Positions 10,659 through 20,980 of a stretch of DNA of 20,998 nt are shown here, piece by piece. Origin of the DNA: Silene noctiflora. Lineage: Eukaryota > Streptophyta > Magnoliopsida > Caryophyllales > Caryophyllaceae. Position 1 is the first letter of the stretch, and each line of letters begins with the position of its first letter. Made by a program: the position numbers and the translations under genes. The stretch lies in the NCBI GenBank assembly GCA_009801015.1, contig VHZZ01017567.1, positions 12,481 through 33,478 on the forward strand, in the 5' to 3' direction. A model generated the notes under the pieces. It was not told the DNA's origin, did not search any database, and worked only from the letters and a program-made list of their open reading frames with translations.

Positions 10659-13600
10659 TCAATAATAGCACATGACACAGATTGTTGTAGTATTGTCACT
10701 CGGAAAGCTGCAATGTGGACAAGGCCGCTCACTTGGTGTATCAGCTGATTCAGTCAGGCCAGTGCTGGTTCCGACATCATCAGTTGCAGGTTTCATTTCA
10801 ATCAACTCCCTCGAGCAAATTGTCAAACGGAGAATCTCCATGTCTGAGTATTCACATCGTATAGCAGTCTCCATGTTCTCAAAGAAGTTACGAGCCACGC
10901 TGATTCAAGTGATAAACATTAAGTTAGTGAAACTACAGATTTGTCAAGGGTACATTATTGTCTGTCTCACATCTCATCTTTTGTCTAACACAAAAACATC
11001 AGCATTGAACTTTCTATGAAGGTGTTTCCGAATGATCTATGATGATAATTACATGGAATCGTTATTTCAATTATACCCTAAGTCAACTAACATTGAATCG
11101 TTAACCTGGTCTTTGGCTCTATTGGAAAGTTCAAATTAGGGTAAAATTTGTATCGTGAATCTTAAAAAGTTAAACTACACTCGATACGAACCTCGATTTG
11201 AACACAAGCCTTTTACGGAAATCTTCAAATTGGCCGGTTGGTGCATCAGTACCAATGAACTTTCTTAGCTCACTGGCAACAATACAGAGCTGGTCCATCA
11301 CAAATGCTCCTTGCCCTGCACAGACATGGAACAATTTAAGAAAAGTCGTGAATAAATTATAACAGTAATTTTATGGACTATTCCAACGCCAGAAAGAAAC
11401 TCACTTATCAAGTTTTCATAGAGAGTTTTCCTGTCCTCCTGAAATACAAAGAAGTAAAATTCATACACACATGCCCACTTGAATACTCGCTTGCATTCTG
11501 CTACCTGCAAGGATGAGATAAGAAAAAGGTCAAAATGAGGAAGACAATCCTTAATAAGGTATTAATTGTTTTATGATATTTATTGTCTTCTTAATGAAAC
11601 TCACCTGCAACCACGCGTCTCTAACAAACGAGACTTCTTCCAGGGGAAGCCCTTGTTTCTCAGCTAAGACTTTCAGCTGCACTCAGAAATACAGATAAAA
11701 ATCATGCGTCTTTGTTCGTTATTTAGTCATTAGGGCTAGCTAGAAGGAAGAGTAATTACTGTCTAGGTAATGGAGAAAAATGAAGGAAAGTAAGAAGTAA
11801 TTGTGTCAATTATCGGACAAAATGTATCATAGACATGAAAAGTTTTATGCATCACCTCATTATGTTGCATTGTTCGAAGTTTCAAAAGAACCTGTTCTAG
11901 ATCCTGTAAAGCAGAAACAAAAGAATATAGGATCATTAAGAGAGAGGATTACACAAACTATAATTTAACAAACTACTCTGTTAGTTTAATGACGGCCAAT
12001 TCTCCAAGACTTGATGAAGATACATGCAAGTTACTTACCGTATCATGGCTGCTAAAGTGGGTGAAACTCCCCTGATATCTTAACAACATATTTGTAGCTT
12101 TTGCCCGAGTGTTCTCCACCGCAGCAAGCTATGGCAGATTGGAAAGGAATGGCAAATTAATAATAGCAGAAGTGATTTATTGACTAGTAAAAAATTAAGC
12201 TCTCAGACTGTTACCTCATTCAGATTCTCTGGAGGGCATATATGGTTATATTGCTCACCGTCCCAATGACCATTGTCAAACCAGGAACCAAGACATGTCC
12301 TGAACAAATATTAAAGTATTGAACTCGTTTAGTCAATGATCAAGTACATTTTTGCTGAAGAAATAGGGCAAGTTGTGGATTTACCAGCAAAAGTTGAAGC
12401 TACAAACTGAACATTGCATTTGTTTAGACCAGTTTTTTGCCTCCAGTGACTGGTTACATTTTGGACAGTTTCTTATATATGCTACTTGCCTAAGAGAAAA
12501 CAAATCGCGGTTTTGTTAAGATCTCAAAAATATGAGGCTAACTTTAAACTATGATACAAGAGAATGAGGCAAATACCAGTTTCGAGATTGTTTAAGAGGT
12601 TCTCTTCTCCAAGTTTCAACCAGTGCACAACAGATAGGGTGATGGGCTTCCTTTAAACACTACAAAAGGAAAGCAATCATTCCTTCGTGTAACCGAGATC
12701 ATTAAGCGTCGAAAGAAGGAAAAAGAAGGCCATACACCATTCAATCTAGCTAAATGTAACTAAAATTGCGTAAGTTCTTGATGAGATTAATGTATATCGT
12801 TAATATTTCTCTATATTTTCACAATTTAATATTAATGATATCTTTACAAGTTCAATCAAAAGTCAAAACAATATTTCGATGAAGGACGTAGACTTTTCGA
12901 TTAAAGAATCACACCTTGTAACAAAAGCTATAATTACATTTGCACGTAAACTTGTAGATACTGTCCCCAGACTCGAGAAGAACAGCATGATTGCAGCCCG
13001 GCGTCGGGCACCTTCTTCCCTGTATAGATTTTCTATGAGCAAAACCAAAAGAAACAATCTTTTTTTATGTCATGATATAATTAACATTCAATTGGCAGAT
13101 TTTATACCTTCTTCGCAAGGTAAGACCTCAGGACTATACTGTTGTGAAGTTTCTGGTCTGCTTCTGAAACCAGCAAACTTATGATATCCTGATTAACCGC
13201 AGCATAACAGGTTTCTGCAGGGCATCTTAATATTGGCCGATTATCTCTGAGTGATTTCCCGATAAATTCTGCACAATCGTGATGTCTTATTGAGAATTTA
13301 TGACAAACGATCAATCTCTTAAAACATGGTCTCATGTAAGTATGTAACCCATTAATGCAATATAACTTTTATCAGCATTTGTGACAAAGAACTGCAGTGG
13401 ACGAAAAATAGATATGATGATTACAAAAATATGAGAATCACAAGTTAAAACAAACCTTGCCAGCATGTGGTACAGAATTTGTGACTGCAAAATATATAAG
13501 ACCCCAGATATTCAGGAACATGGGCCGAACATTTTTCACAGGTCATCTGTCCAAACAATTGCAAACATGTCAGCTAATTAACACCCACGATAAGATTTAG

Positions 13601-15626
13601 GCTACATCTACAATTCTGGAAAGAGGGTCCATAAAGACGTCCTGATTGACAAGATTTCATACATCTATTGTGCTCGGAGAACCAAGTCTGATAGCAGGGC
13701 TTTCAATGAGGCGAAGTTGTGCTCGAACTTTGGTTGCGTCTGTAAACCATTTATCAGTGATAATTTGCACATCCCTGCCACATAAGATGTGACTTAAGTT
13801 TTTCATAAGTAATGTGAAGTATTACTTGAGAAAAAACCATGTTTAATTGCTGCATAAGCTACATTTATCATTCATAATGCTTTTAAAAATGAGATTGTTA
13901 AAAGTCAGTCGACAACCCCAGGTTTATACGGAAACACATGGTAACAATATGCTTTATTAATCATAATCCAAAGAACAGATTACAATATAAGTAAAAGAAG
14001 TAAAAATCAGAAATGGTCCATCAGTATTTTACCACTTGAAATGGAGTAAAAGAATCATTGCTTCGGCCCTTGAAATTGACAGAACATTGGATACATTTGA
14101 GATATCATCTTCTTGGCATTGTCGTATTTGATCAAGGCTAAGAATCTTGTAAGTGCCCTACATAAGAGGATACAGAACAAAATTGAGGGTTCATAAGGGC
14201 AAATGGTATGGTGGTCCACAGAAAAAAAAAAAAAAAAAAAAAAAAAAAAACACTACTTCACTAGAGAAAAGTGAACGTTTTGAATCTGGTAGAACGGATC
14301 TAGATCCAAACATCCGATCCACCAGATCCGAATAAATAAGGACTTGTAATCAAATTAAAGTTCCTAGCGTTCATTACAAAAATTCAGTACTAAAATTTGA
14401 GCAAATCGTTTCAAAACTTGTACAAATAGAGCAATGGAAACATTGTTGTGTACTCGTGTGTTCTAAACCCTCAGTCGAAACACACCCCCAAAATCTGGCA
14501 AAGGTGATCGAGACTTGAACATTCGATCAACTGGATTTGAAAATTGATTCAATTGAACATGATCTGAAATCAGATACGATTTACGAAATTGCTGTAGATT
14601 CTTTTATCAGTATGTTACATGCATTATTTTTGTGAGCAGATTGATAGTGACACAATTAAATTTGATCAAACTAGATCTAATCTACCTTGAAATGACAGAA
14701 TCGAATCAGACCCGTGCATGGATTCACCTAATAATAATTTAACCAAATATAAGGACCTTAAAATACTCCTCGACTGATTTAACCTTGACTGAAAGACTTC
14801 AAACGTCTACCACTCCTTGACAGTTGATAACCCCCNAAAAAAAAAAAAATTAGAATGTAAAACAGCCACCTTAATCCCCTAGGAAAGCAAAAGATAAAAC
14901 AACTAAAGGAAATAAAAAAATAAAAAAATAAAAAATAAAAAAATCACATCGCCAATATAGTGTTATCAGCTATAAATAAGTTTTATTTAAAATGAGTTAC
15001 AGACATATAGCACATACAAACATGGATCCAATATGATGTTATGCAGATTTCAGAACAGTGTAAAACACAGAACATTTTACAAGCCTAGGAGCGAAAATTT
15101 TGTGCAAAATAATCTTTATGTAAAAGGACCAAAAGTCGGTTTATGGAAGTATAAAGGCGCAGTTCTTTTCCATCTCAATGTTGACACACTTAATAACTTA
15201 ATTGGTTTGATGCCTTTAATCGACTATCTACAACTTCACAAATGTAGTTAAAAACACAATTTTATCGATTTTGCTCCACGAGAAATACATTTTAAGATAG
15301 ACATGCAAAGTAGGAAAAAAAACCCGTTAATTATAGGTAGAACATGCACGGGAAAAAGGGAGAATGTATAAATAACGATAATATAACGAGAATTTGTATA
15401 TTCATTTTCATACCTTCAGATAGCGAGGCAAGTCCTCCATGTCGCTAGCCCCATCATCCAAGTCCATACTGTCATCGTCATCATCACTGCTGTCATCATC
15501 AGAGCAAGAAGATGAATCAGGCAAGTCTCCATCTAGACTTTCAGGTTCGCTATCGTCAATAATGTTACCAACTTCCATGTTTTCAGGTTGGTTTTCCTCA
15601 ACATTATTAACATCGACTTGCTCCAT
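10659..15626 (-). CDS. ARI: Ariadne-type RBR E3 ubiquitin ligase homologue with serine in place of the catalytic cysteine
   Basis: Fifteen minus-strand exons: 15626-15414, 14145-14033, 13774-13663, 13546-13456, 13268-13108, 13019-12915, 12659-12577, 12489-12385, 12299-12215, 12128-12039, 11903-11856, 11676-11605, 11504-11405, 11315-11192, 10899-10659. Phases agree at all junctions and give 580 residues, the usual ARI size. Residues 1-71 are acidic; ILSLDQIRQCQEDDISNVLS starts the UBA-like region at 72. RING1 spans about 149-215 (CEKC, CSHKFCTTCW, RCPAETC), IBR 234-276 (CPTPGC, FTCKCNYSFC, H, C), RING2 301-349 (CPKC, QCSVCSFNFCWTC, H339, C349), and the Ariadne domain about 357-520 (VAECKRVFKWACVYEFYFF, VARNFFENMETAI). 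A CxxC-x10-CxxC finger at 561-578 ends the protein. RING2 normally has GCxHM; here it reads WSKQM, so the ubiquitin-accepting Cys is Ser314 and the His two residues on is Gln316, while all zinc ligands remain. Likely a pseudo-ligase. Exon 6's start was chosen (CAG|GGA) because it alone keeps frame and alignment. Confidence 0.93.
14146..15413. other. Intron 1 of the Ariadne gene, A-rich tracts and one N
   Basis: This 1268 bp intron separates the acidic N-terminal exon from the rest. It holds an A-tract at about 14221-14250, an ambiguous base at 14836 next to another A-tract, and a (TAAAAAA)-like simple repeat at about 14905-14943. The ambiguous base shows a draft-quality spot. The plus-strand open frame at 15033-15251 shows no known motif. 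Confidence 0.6.
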
Positions 15627-16820
15627 TTCTTCCAATGAAAGAAGGAAGCCTAGACTTGACAATAAAGAAATTTAAACTCTCAAGGGTTTTTAGGGAACAG
15701 AAAGAAGGGATTGTGGAATGTATGAATAGTGGTGGAAAATGGGGCTCTTCTTATAGTGGATTATTAAGTTGCATTAGGAATTTTGATGATTTTCTTACAA
15801 ATCTGAAAGATAATGAACCATTTTAGGATATATTATATGCAAGTTTTCAATATACATGAACCCAGCCTTACAAAATACTCCGCCAGTAACTTATTAGCAT
15901 AATGTTACCTTTTTTTTCATCTAGTGGTGATCAAATATAATAATAAATCAGCCTTTTAGAGTAATGTATCGAACCTGATATTTATGTTACGCAAGGTCAA
16001 TCTGTTGATTATGTTGCAGTTTTATCAATAATCCTTTCGTTCCAATCATATTACCTTTGATTAAAATACTCTTCACAAAGAATTAAAAAGGTGAACAATA
16101 GACCGGGAAACTGAAACCAAAGAATTACGAAAAAGAATTATGCATGAGCTAACTATAATTTAATACAGAGTACTATAATCGATACATTTGGTTAAGCAGC
16201 TTTAATCTTATACCGTTACCTTACGTCAAACTATAAAAATCAGTACGACTATAGAATGCTAGTTCCGTTATAAATTCCGTTTTCAGACACTAATTAAGAA
16301 AATCTTCTATAGCCGGGAAAATATAAGTAGGAATCAAGTAACATATGTACTGTCTACGATCACATTTATACGACTTTTACTAGATTTGTATTAATGACGT
16401 TCTCATAAAGCCTAACTATATATTAAAATACCGTTACAGAACATTTGTCACGTTTGAAATGCAAATTTCAAATTTCAAATCTCAAGTATAAAAGTTATAA
16501 ATATGTTAGTTAAAAGGTGTTGAGTTAAATAGTACTACAACAAGATACTAGTAATATTACATTTACACGATGTCAATTAGCTCCATGTTTACGTAGTTCC
16601 TTTAAACACTAACTATATATCTAAGTATTATCGTAGCATACTAGGCCCATCTAAATGAGGTTTGTTAATGATAAAACAATTAACTAAGAAGAAAGTCATT
16701 TGTCAAGCAATTCGTAAATTTAATTTAGTAAATTATTTGTGCGATATAAGTTAGGTAAGACAACACTTACAATAGCATCTATATGATGTTGTCAGGTAAT
16801 AATTGCTACTATTATTGGTG
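15627..16820. other. Upstream region of the Ariadne gene, otherwise gene-free
   Basis: The first 100-200 bases should carry the Ariadne 5'UTR and promoter; no convincing core element can be singled out. The rest is AT-rich and non-coding apart from the MITE remnant at 16031-16115. Confidence 0.45.
16031..16115. mobile_element. Decayed Stowaway MITE
   Basis: ATCCTTTCGTTCCAATCATA, then GATTAAAATACTCTTCACAAAG, then a right end GGTGAACAATAGACCGGGAA match the order of segments in the element at 4614-4695 and its fuller Stowaway relatives, with many substitutions. An adjoining TA lies at 16029-16030; the right border is uncertain. Confidence 0.5.
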
Positions 16821-16908
16821 TAAACGGAATCATAAAGGCAGTCATTAAGAGGTGATATTCAGGCTAGAAAGTCATCAAGAATAAAACTGCCTTTATGATT
16901 CTGTTTAC
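16820..16908. repeat. Inverted repeat, 23 bp arms with one mismatch
   Basis: The arm at 16820-16842 (GTAAACGGAATCATAAAGGC...) is the reverse complement of 16886-16908 (...GCCTTTATGATTCTGTTTAC), with one mismatch and a 43-base loop. It would form a strong hairpin in RNA. It could be a small MITE or simply a palindrome; there is no clear target duplication. Confidence 0.75.
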
Positions 16909-17075
16909 CTATGTTACTCCGACACTTCAACTGCCGTGTCGCGTGTCGGACACGTGTCGGTGTCCGACACGACACGACACTTCGACACTTCAATTTAGAC
17001 CACAAAATAGGAAAATTCACCCAAAATAGCCGTGTCCGACACTCCGACACGTGTCGGAGAATCGGAGTAACACAG
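16909..17075. mobile_element. Foldback MITE-like element, GTGTCGGACAC-rich
   Basis: Ends CTATGTTACTCCGA and (inverted) CTGTGTTACTCCGA delimit 167 bp filled with CGACAC/GTGTCGG words. Flanks CTGTTTAC (16901-16908) and CCGTTTAC (17076-17083) look like an 8 bp target duplication with one change. Elements with TGTTGCTCGGAC-type ends are widespread in plants; the superfamily is uncertain (8 bp would suit hAT). Open frames across it on both strands are artefacts of the palindromic GC-rich sequence. Confidence 0.65.
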
Positions 17076-17119
17076 CCGTTTACAAAACTTAAGGAGGAAA
17101 TTCCACGAGTCCTTATCAA

Positions 17120-17375
17120 TGCCTTGACGGTAATTTATCCAAATACAACCAACACGGCATTACTACTTTACTTCTAGATTTTAATGCACGTTACAGTAAT
17201 GCACCTAAGACTTGGAAAATGTGAACCTAGGCAAACCAATTCTAAGTCATCATCCATGAACTGAAATGCCAAAATGTCGATCAAACAAAAGCACACATTT
17301 ACAGGCGTAATATAGCAACTCAAAAAAAACAATCAAACTGCAATAACAATTCAGCAGAACTTACCAAATAGACGC
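17120..17375 (-). pseudogene. F-box gene relic P1: exon 1 tail plus intron 1
   Basis: The minus strand reads GGCGTCTATTTG|GTAAGTTCTGCTG at about 17375-17352, the end of the F-box exon and its donor, almost as in gene B. Sequence down to about 17120 then aligns with intron 1 of gene B (8570-8310): CTAGGCAAACCA, TAAGTCATCATC, CATTACTA and CGGTAAT..ATCCAAATACAAC match in order. The rest of exon 1 and everything after intron 1 are missing. The upstream break at 17376 joins unrelated sequence. Confidence 0.72.
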
Positions 17376-17480
17376 CTATAATCAGGAACACAACAACGAA
17401 CAGCAAGATCAGTATGGTCATCCAAACTTCAATATGAGTGGGGTATGAATAATGATGGAACCCCATCAACTTAGAGGGAA
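17376..17480 (+). other. Foreign filler segment between F-box relics
   Basis: This stretch matches neither flanking F-box relic. On the plus strand it reads NQEHNNEQQDQYGHPNFNMS, then GV and a stop at 17446-17448. The residue mix looks more like a protein tail than random AT-rich DNA, so it may be a captured end of another gene inserted as filler during a deletion. I cannot name the source, and the right border is soft. Confidence 0.25.
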
Positions 17481-18825
17481 TTGGTTGGGCCAGTGTTGAA
17501 TATCCAAATTTTGTCTCTGGTGATTAATATTTTTTTCCTGAAAGTCTTCATCATCTTCTGAGGAATTGTCTTCTCTTTCATCTGGAAGTTTACCAGTGCT
17601 GGATGCACATATAGAATCTTTAATCAGATAACCGGGTCAACTAACGTATGATAAAAAGGAAAAAAAAGGAAAACATCTCAAGAAATGTTGCAATCCCAAG
17701 CATGTTAACTCCACCAACCATTTCAGGTTTGTCAAGCTGTTCAGCACTTCAGCAACATCAATAATTTTGGACACCTCCGCAGTCCAGACGCAAATTGAGA
17801 CAAAATTGCCCAAACAGCCATTTTCAATCACTGCGTAAACACAATACATCAGTTTGTTTCTGTTACGTTCCTCAATTTCAAAGGAACTTGGTTTCATAGA
17901 TCAAGTTGTGTACAACTATCTGAAAATGTAAAACGATATGATCTATGCTTTGTAACTAACACTATCGCCACAGGTCAAGGATAAAACGTCCTTTATAGAG
18001 CAGAGCCTTCATTTTAAGGCAAATATCTTGAATCCAACCTCTGGACATGCACAAATCATTAGGGCCCAGACCCTGCAATCCACAATTACGTAAATATAAG
18101 GGTATCGTGTTAAACAAGGCAGAGCTGCAATGCCTCATAAACTATCAATTACGTAAATATAAGGGTATCGTGTTAAACAAGGCAGAGCTGCAATGCCTCA
18201 TAAACTATCAATGACTCAATATCCCTCCCATTGTTCCACTTCTTGTATAATCAGGCATATATATATAAGGAAGATCATTAACGAAGTTGGACATGAACTA
18301 AAATCCTGCTTACCCTAACCAAGCTACGTGCTATACACGTATTACCAATTCAGCACAGTAATGCACTCGCCAAACCATTTCGAAAGCACCATCTCCTACA
18401 CTAACTAACTCCGAACATTTAATAAATCAAACCAAAGCTAACACGCATATAAAGCCACACAAAACACAATCCAAACTACAATACTAATTTAGTAGAGCAT
18501 ACCAAAAACACAATAAACTCTTGCAGTACAAAACAATCCTTGAAGTAGCCAACTATATCTTATTTAAGATGATTGTAAGGTTAGAACGGGTCTAGAGCAA
18601 CCCACATACCCGATTAGTAATAAACTCTAATTCGTGCTAGATATATGTTTTTGAATCCGTTTCACACTTACTAAACTACTAATACCAAAAACACCACACA
18701 CCAAAAGCACGAATCTTTCATTTTGTGTATACATCTCTGAACTGCATTGAGCCCTAATTTATGATCTTTATTGGGCAGACACATAAAACATGAAAGATGT
18801 CAATTTCCCAGAATTAGTTCAAAAT
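17480..18825 (-). pseudogene. F-box gene relic P2: leader intron, intron 1 and exon 2, exon 1 lost
   Basis: Exon 2 begins after a good acceptor (TTTACGCAG|TGATTGAAAATGG, 17830) and keeps VIENG, SKIIDVAEVL and, after breaks in frame, CASSTGKLPDEREDNSSEDD before homology ends near 17480. Upstream, 17831-18505 aligns with intron 1 of relic P3. At about 18505 sequence jumps from the intron beside the F-box exon to leader intron (TACCAAAAACACAATAAAC), so the F-box exon itself is deleted. Leader-intron homology continues to about 18825, including TTTTGTGTATACATCTCTGA shared with gene B. Exons 3-5 are absent. It cannot encode an F-box protein. Confidence 0.8.
18083..18208. repeat. Perfect 63 bp tandem duplication
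   Basis: The unit starting CAATTACGTAAATATAAGGG occurs twice in direct succession (18083-18145 and 18146-18208) with no difference. Relic P3 has one diverged copy near 19032-19120, so the doubling arose in P2 after P2 and P3 separated. Confidence 0.92.
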
Positions 18826-20110
18826 TTGTTGTCTGTTAGATTCCTCGATTTCAAAGGAATGTCTTGGTTTTGTACAACAGGTGCATGCAAACAACTGATA
18901 ATGTAAAATGATGGGCGCTGTGTTTAGTAACTACAGTAGTGCCACAGGCAAAGGATTCAACACTAAGATGTTATTTATAAAGCAGTAACGCGAAGATCTT
19001 GCAAAACTCATTATGACACTCCGGACATTGCATCCAAATTTGCGTAAATACAAGGGTATCGTGTTAATCAAGGCAGAACTGAAATGCCCTATCGGGGACC
19101 TAATTCTCTATAAACTATCAATGACTCAATAAGCATCCCATTGTTCACTTCTTGTATAATCAGGCATATGTATAAGGAAGAACATTAATGAAGTCGGCAT
19201 GAACTACAATCCTTATCACCTTAACCAAGTTACGTACTATACACACGTTACCAATTCAGTACAGTAATGCACTCAGCAAACCATGTCGAAATCACCATCT
19301 CATAAACCAACTAACTCCCAAACATTTAATATTTCAAAGAAAAGCTAACACACATAAAGCAGCGCAAAACACAATCCAAATTACAATAGTAGTTTAACAG
19401 AACTTCCAAATCAACGCCACGATTCAGAAATACCAGAAAGCATAGTAAAATCAATAGGGCCTCATTTAACATCTTAAAGTCATAACCTTCTCAAACATCT
19501 CCACAATATCATATGAACCCTCCATTTCTAAGAATTGCCTACACAAACAACACACCAAGAACACAATAAACCCATGGAGCACAAAACAATCCTTGAAGTA
19601 GGTAAATATAGATGCGAATTCTTATTTAAGACGGTTGTAAGGGTGAAAAAGGTCCAAAACAACCCATACACCCACCCAATTAGTAATGAGCATTAATTCG
19701 AGCTAGATATGCGTTTTTGGATCCATTTCACACCTATTAAACTACTAATACCAAAAAACAAGTTTTTCATTTACTGCATACATCTCTGAACTGCATTGAA
19801 CCCTAATTTACTGATCTTAATTGGGGAAACACATAAAACATGAAGGATTTCAATTTCTCATAACTAATTCATAATTTAACACATACCCATCAAAACCCAT
19901 CAAACAAAATCAGGAAAAATCCAATCTTTAGCAACAATTTGAACAATTTAAGCAAAAGCATCGTGCATTCATGCTAAATACCAAGAGAAGTAAATATTAA
20001 GAGAAAGATAGAGAAATTCACACCATTATGAAGAATTGATAACCTCTTTCGACTAGCGAAATCGTAAAGCGAAGCCGCGAAGGCATAATCACTTCCTAAG
20101 TACATAAACA
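18826..20110 (-). pseudogene. F-box gene relic P3: leader region, decayed F-box exon, intron 1
   Basis: The F-box exon starts with ATG at 19525-19523 (MEGSYDIVEMFEKVM) after the conserved leader acceptor TGTGTAGGCAATTCTTAG, but soon meets stops. Its end at about 19405 has lost the donor (GATTTGGAAGTTCTGTT instead of GATTTGGTAAGTTCTGCT). Intron 1 homology runs to about 18826, some 30 bp before where exon 2 would begin, and exon 2 is missing. Leader intron and leader exon extend to about 20110. P2 and P3 are direct copies of about 0.9-1 kb, closer to each other than to gene B, so they arose from a later local duplication. Confidence 0.78.
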
Positions 20111-20262
20111 GGATCAAATTTCTGCTCTTATTAAGAAAGATGATGATGAACTTATGATTGAGGGAAAGTTTTGAACTTGAGCTATTTCCAACTTAAATCA
20201 CTTCTAAATAGTGCAAGTAAATGAAATCAAGGAAACATCAATCTATTTTAACACCAAAAATA

Positions 20263-20432
20263 ATTGTGTAAGACGGTCTTACACGGAAATATTCGGTTAA
20301 GACGGGTTTTTGATAAGTACTTTTACTTTTTCACTTCGGCATGATTTTCTTGTGATCGGATATTCGGATTCATTTTAGACACTACTTTCATATTTGTATA
20401 AAACTCTTTTACATAAGACGGTTTAACACAAA
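20263..20432. mobile_element. Possible MITE with GTGTAAGACGGT ends
   Basis: TTGTGTAAGACGGTCTTACA near 20264 and, inverted, ATTTGTGTTAAACCGTCTTA at about 20413-20432 could be terminal inverted repeats of a 170 bp element. The left end is itself nearly palindromic. Related fragments occur near 8838, 8938, 9103, 18550 and 19625. No clear target duplication, so borders are provisional. Confidence 0.45.
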
Positions 20433-20559
20433 TTCTTGTTTAAGATAGATATATCCCATCTTAATCTTAAAAACTTAGGATAAATAAGTAGGGTGCTATT
20501 CAACCGTTTTAATCTTAAAAATATCCCAACAATTGTTGTATTGTTTTGGTAATGGAGTT

Positions 20560-20724
20560 TTTTTTTGTTTTTTTTTGGTGATGATCAGGAATATCCCCTA
20601 TCGACAGCAACGACAACAATCTTCTTCGAGTACTGAAGACAACTAAGTGTGTATACCCCTCCCAAGTTTGACTTCCATTCGCAAGAGTCAAAAATCAAAC
20701 CCGGCCAACTTTGGCATTGTTCTA
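20560..20724 (-). mobile_element. SINE with poly(A) tail and 11 bp target duplication
   Basis: GTAATGGAGTT occurs at 20549-20559 and 20725-20735, exactly flanking a 165 bp insert. Read on the minus strand the insert starts TAGAACAATGCCAAAGTTGG, contains GGGTTTGATTTTTGACTC (resembling a tRNA-type Pol III B box, GGTTCGANNCC), and ends in an interrupted A-tract next to the target duplication. Insert, tail and duplication fit a tRNA-derived plant SINE moved by LINE machinery. The perfect duplication suggests a fairly recent insertion. The open frame on the minus strand here is not a gene. Confidence 0.8.
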
Positions 20725-20980
20725 GTAATGGAGTTGAAAATACACAATTTATCAACTTAACACAAACACATATAGAACTAAGAATTACCATTAAATATTA
20801 ATACAAGAAAATGCAAATTATTTCAGTCAATTATTCAATCCATAAAGAAAAAGGAAGCAAGGAACTCAACAAAAATTGTTCATTGTATTGTAAATCAAAA
20901 CGAAAAAAAAAGTAAACTTTGGATGGTTTAAGAACTATAGTTGGGCATTAAAGAGCAATCTTCTGGCCTTCTCTGTTTAA

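Noticed and set aside
13032-13107. Acceptor TCATAG|AAAATC as the start of Ariadne exon 6
   Set aside because: It looks like a good splice site but puts the IBR out of frame; the acceptor at CAG|GGA (13019) keeps phase and gives CPTPGC with normal spacing.
12863-13184. Open frames on both strands over 12863-13184 that could be small genes
   Set aside because: They cross exons 5 and 6 of the Ariadne gene in wrong frames or on the opposite strand, and the correct frame gives a textbook IBR domain.
15439-15675. Plus-strand serine-rich open frame
   Set aside because: It is the antisense shadow of the acidic Asp/Ser-rich first exon of the Ariadne gene; GAT/GAC repeats read in reverse give serine and leucine codons.
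16859-17177. Paired open frames on both strands over the GTGTCGG-rich stretch
   Set aside because: Palindromic GC-rich transposon sequence explains stop-free frames on both strands; no protein family is recognisable.
17637-17897. Relic P2 exon 2 as a separate functional gene
   Set aside because: It aligns with the start of exon 2 of gene B, lacks the F-box exon and exons 3-5, and changes frame.
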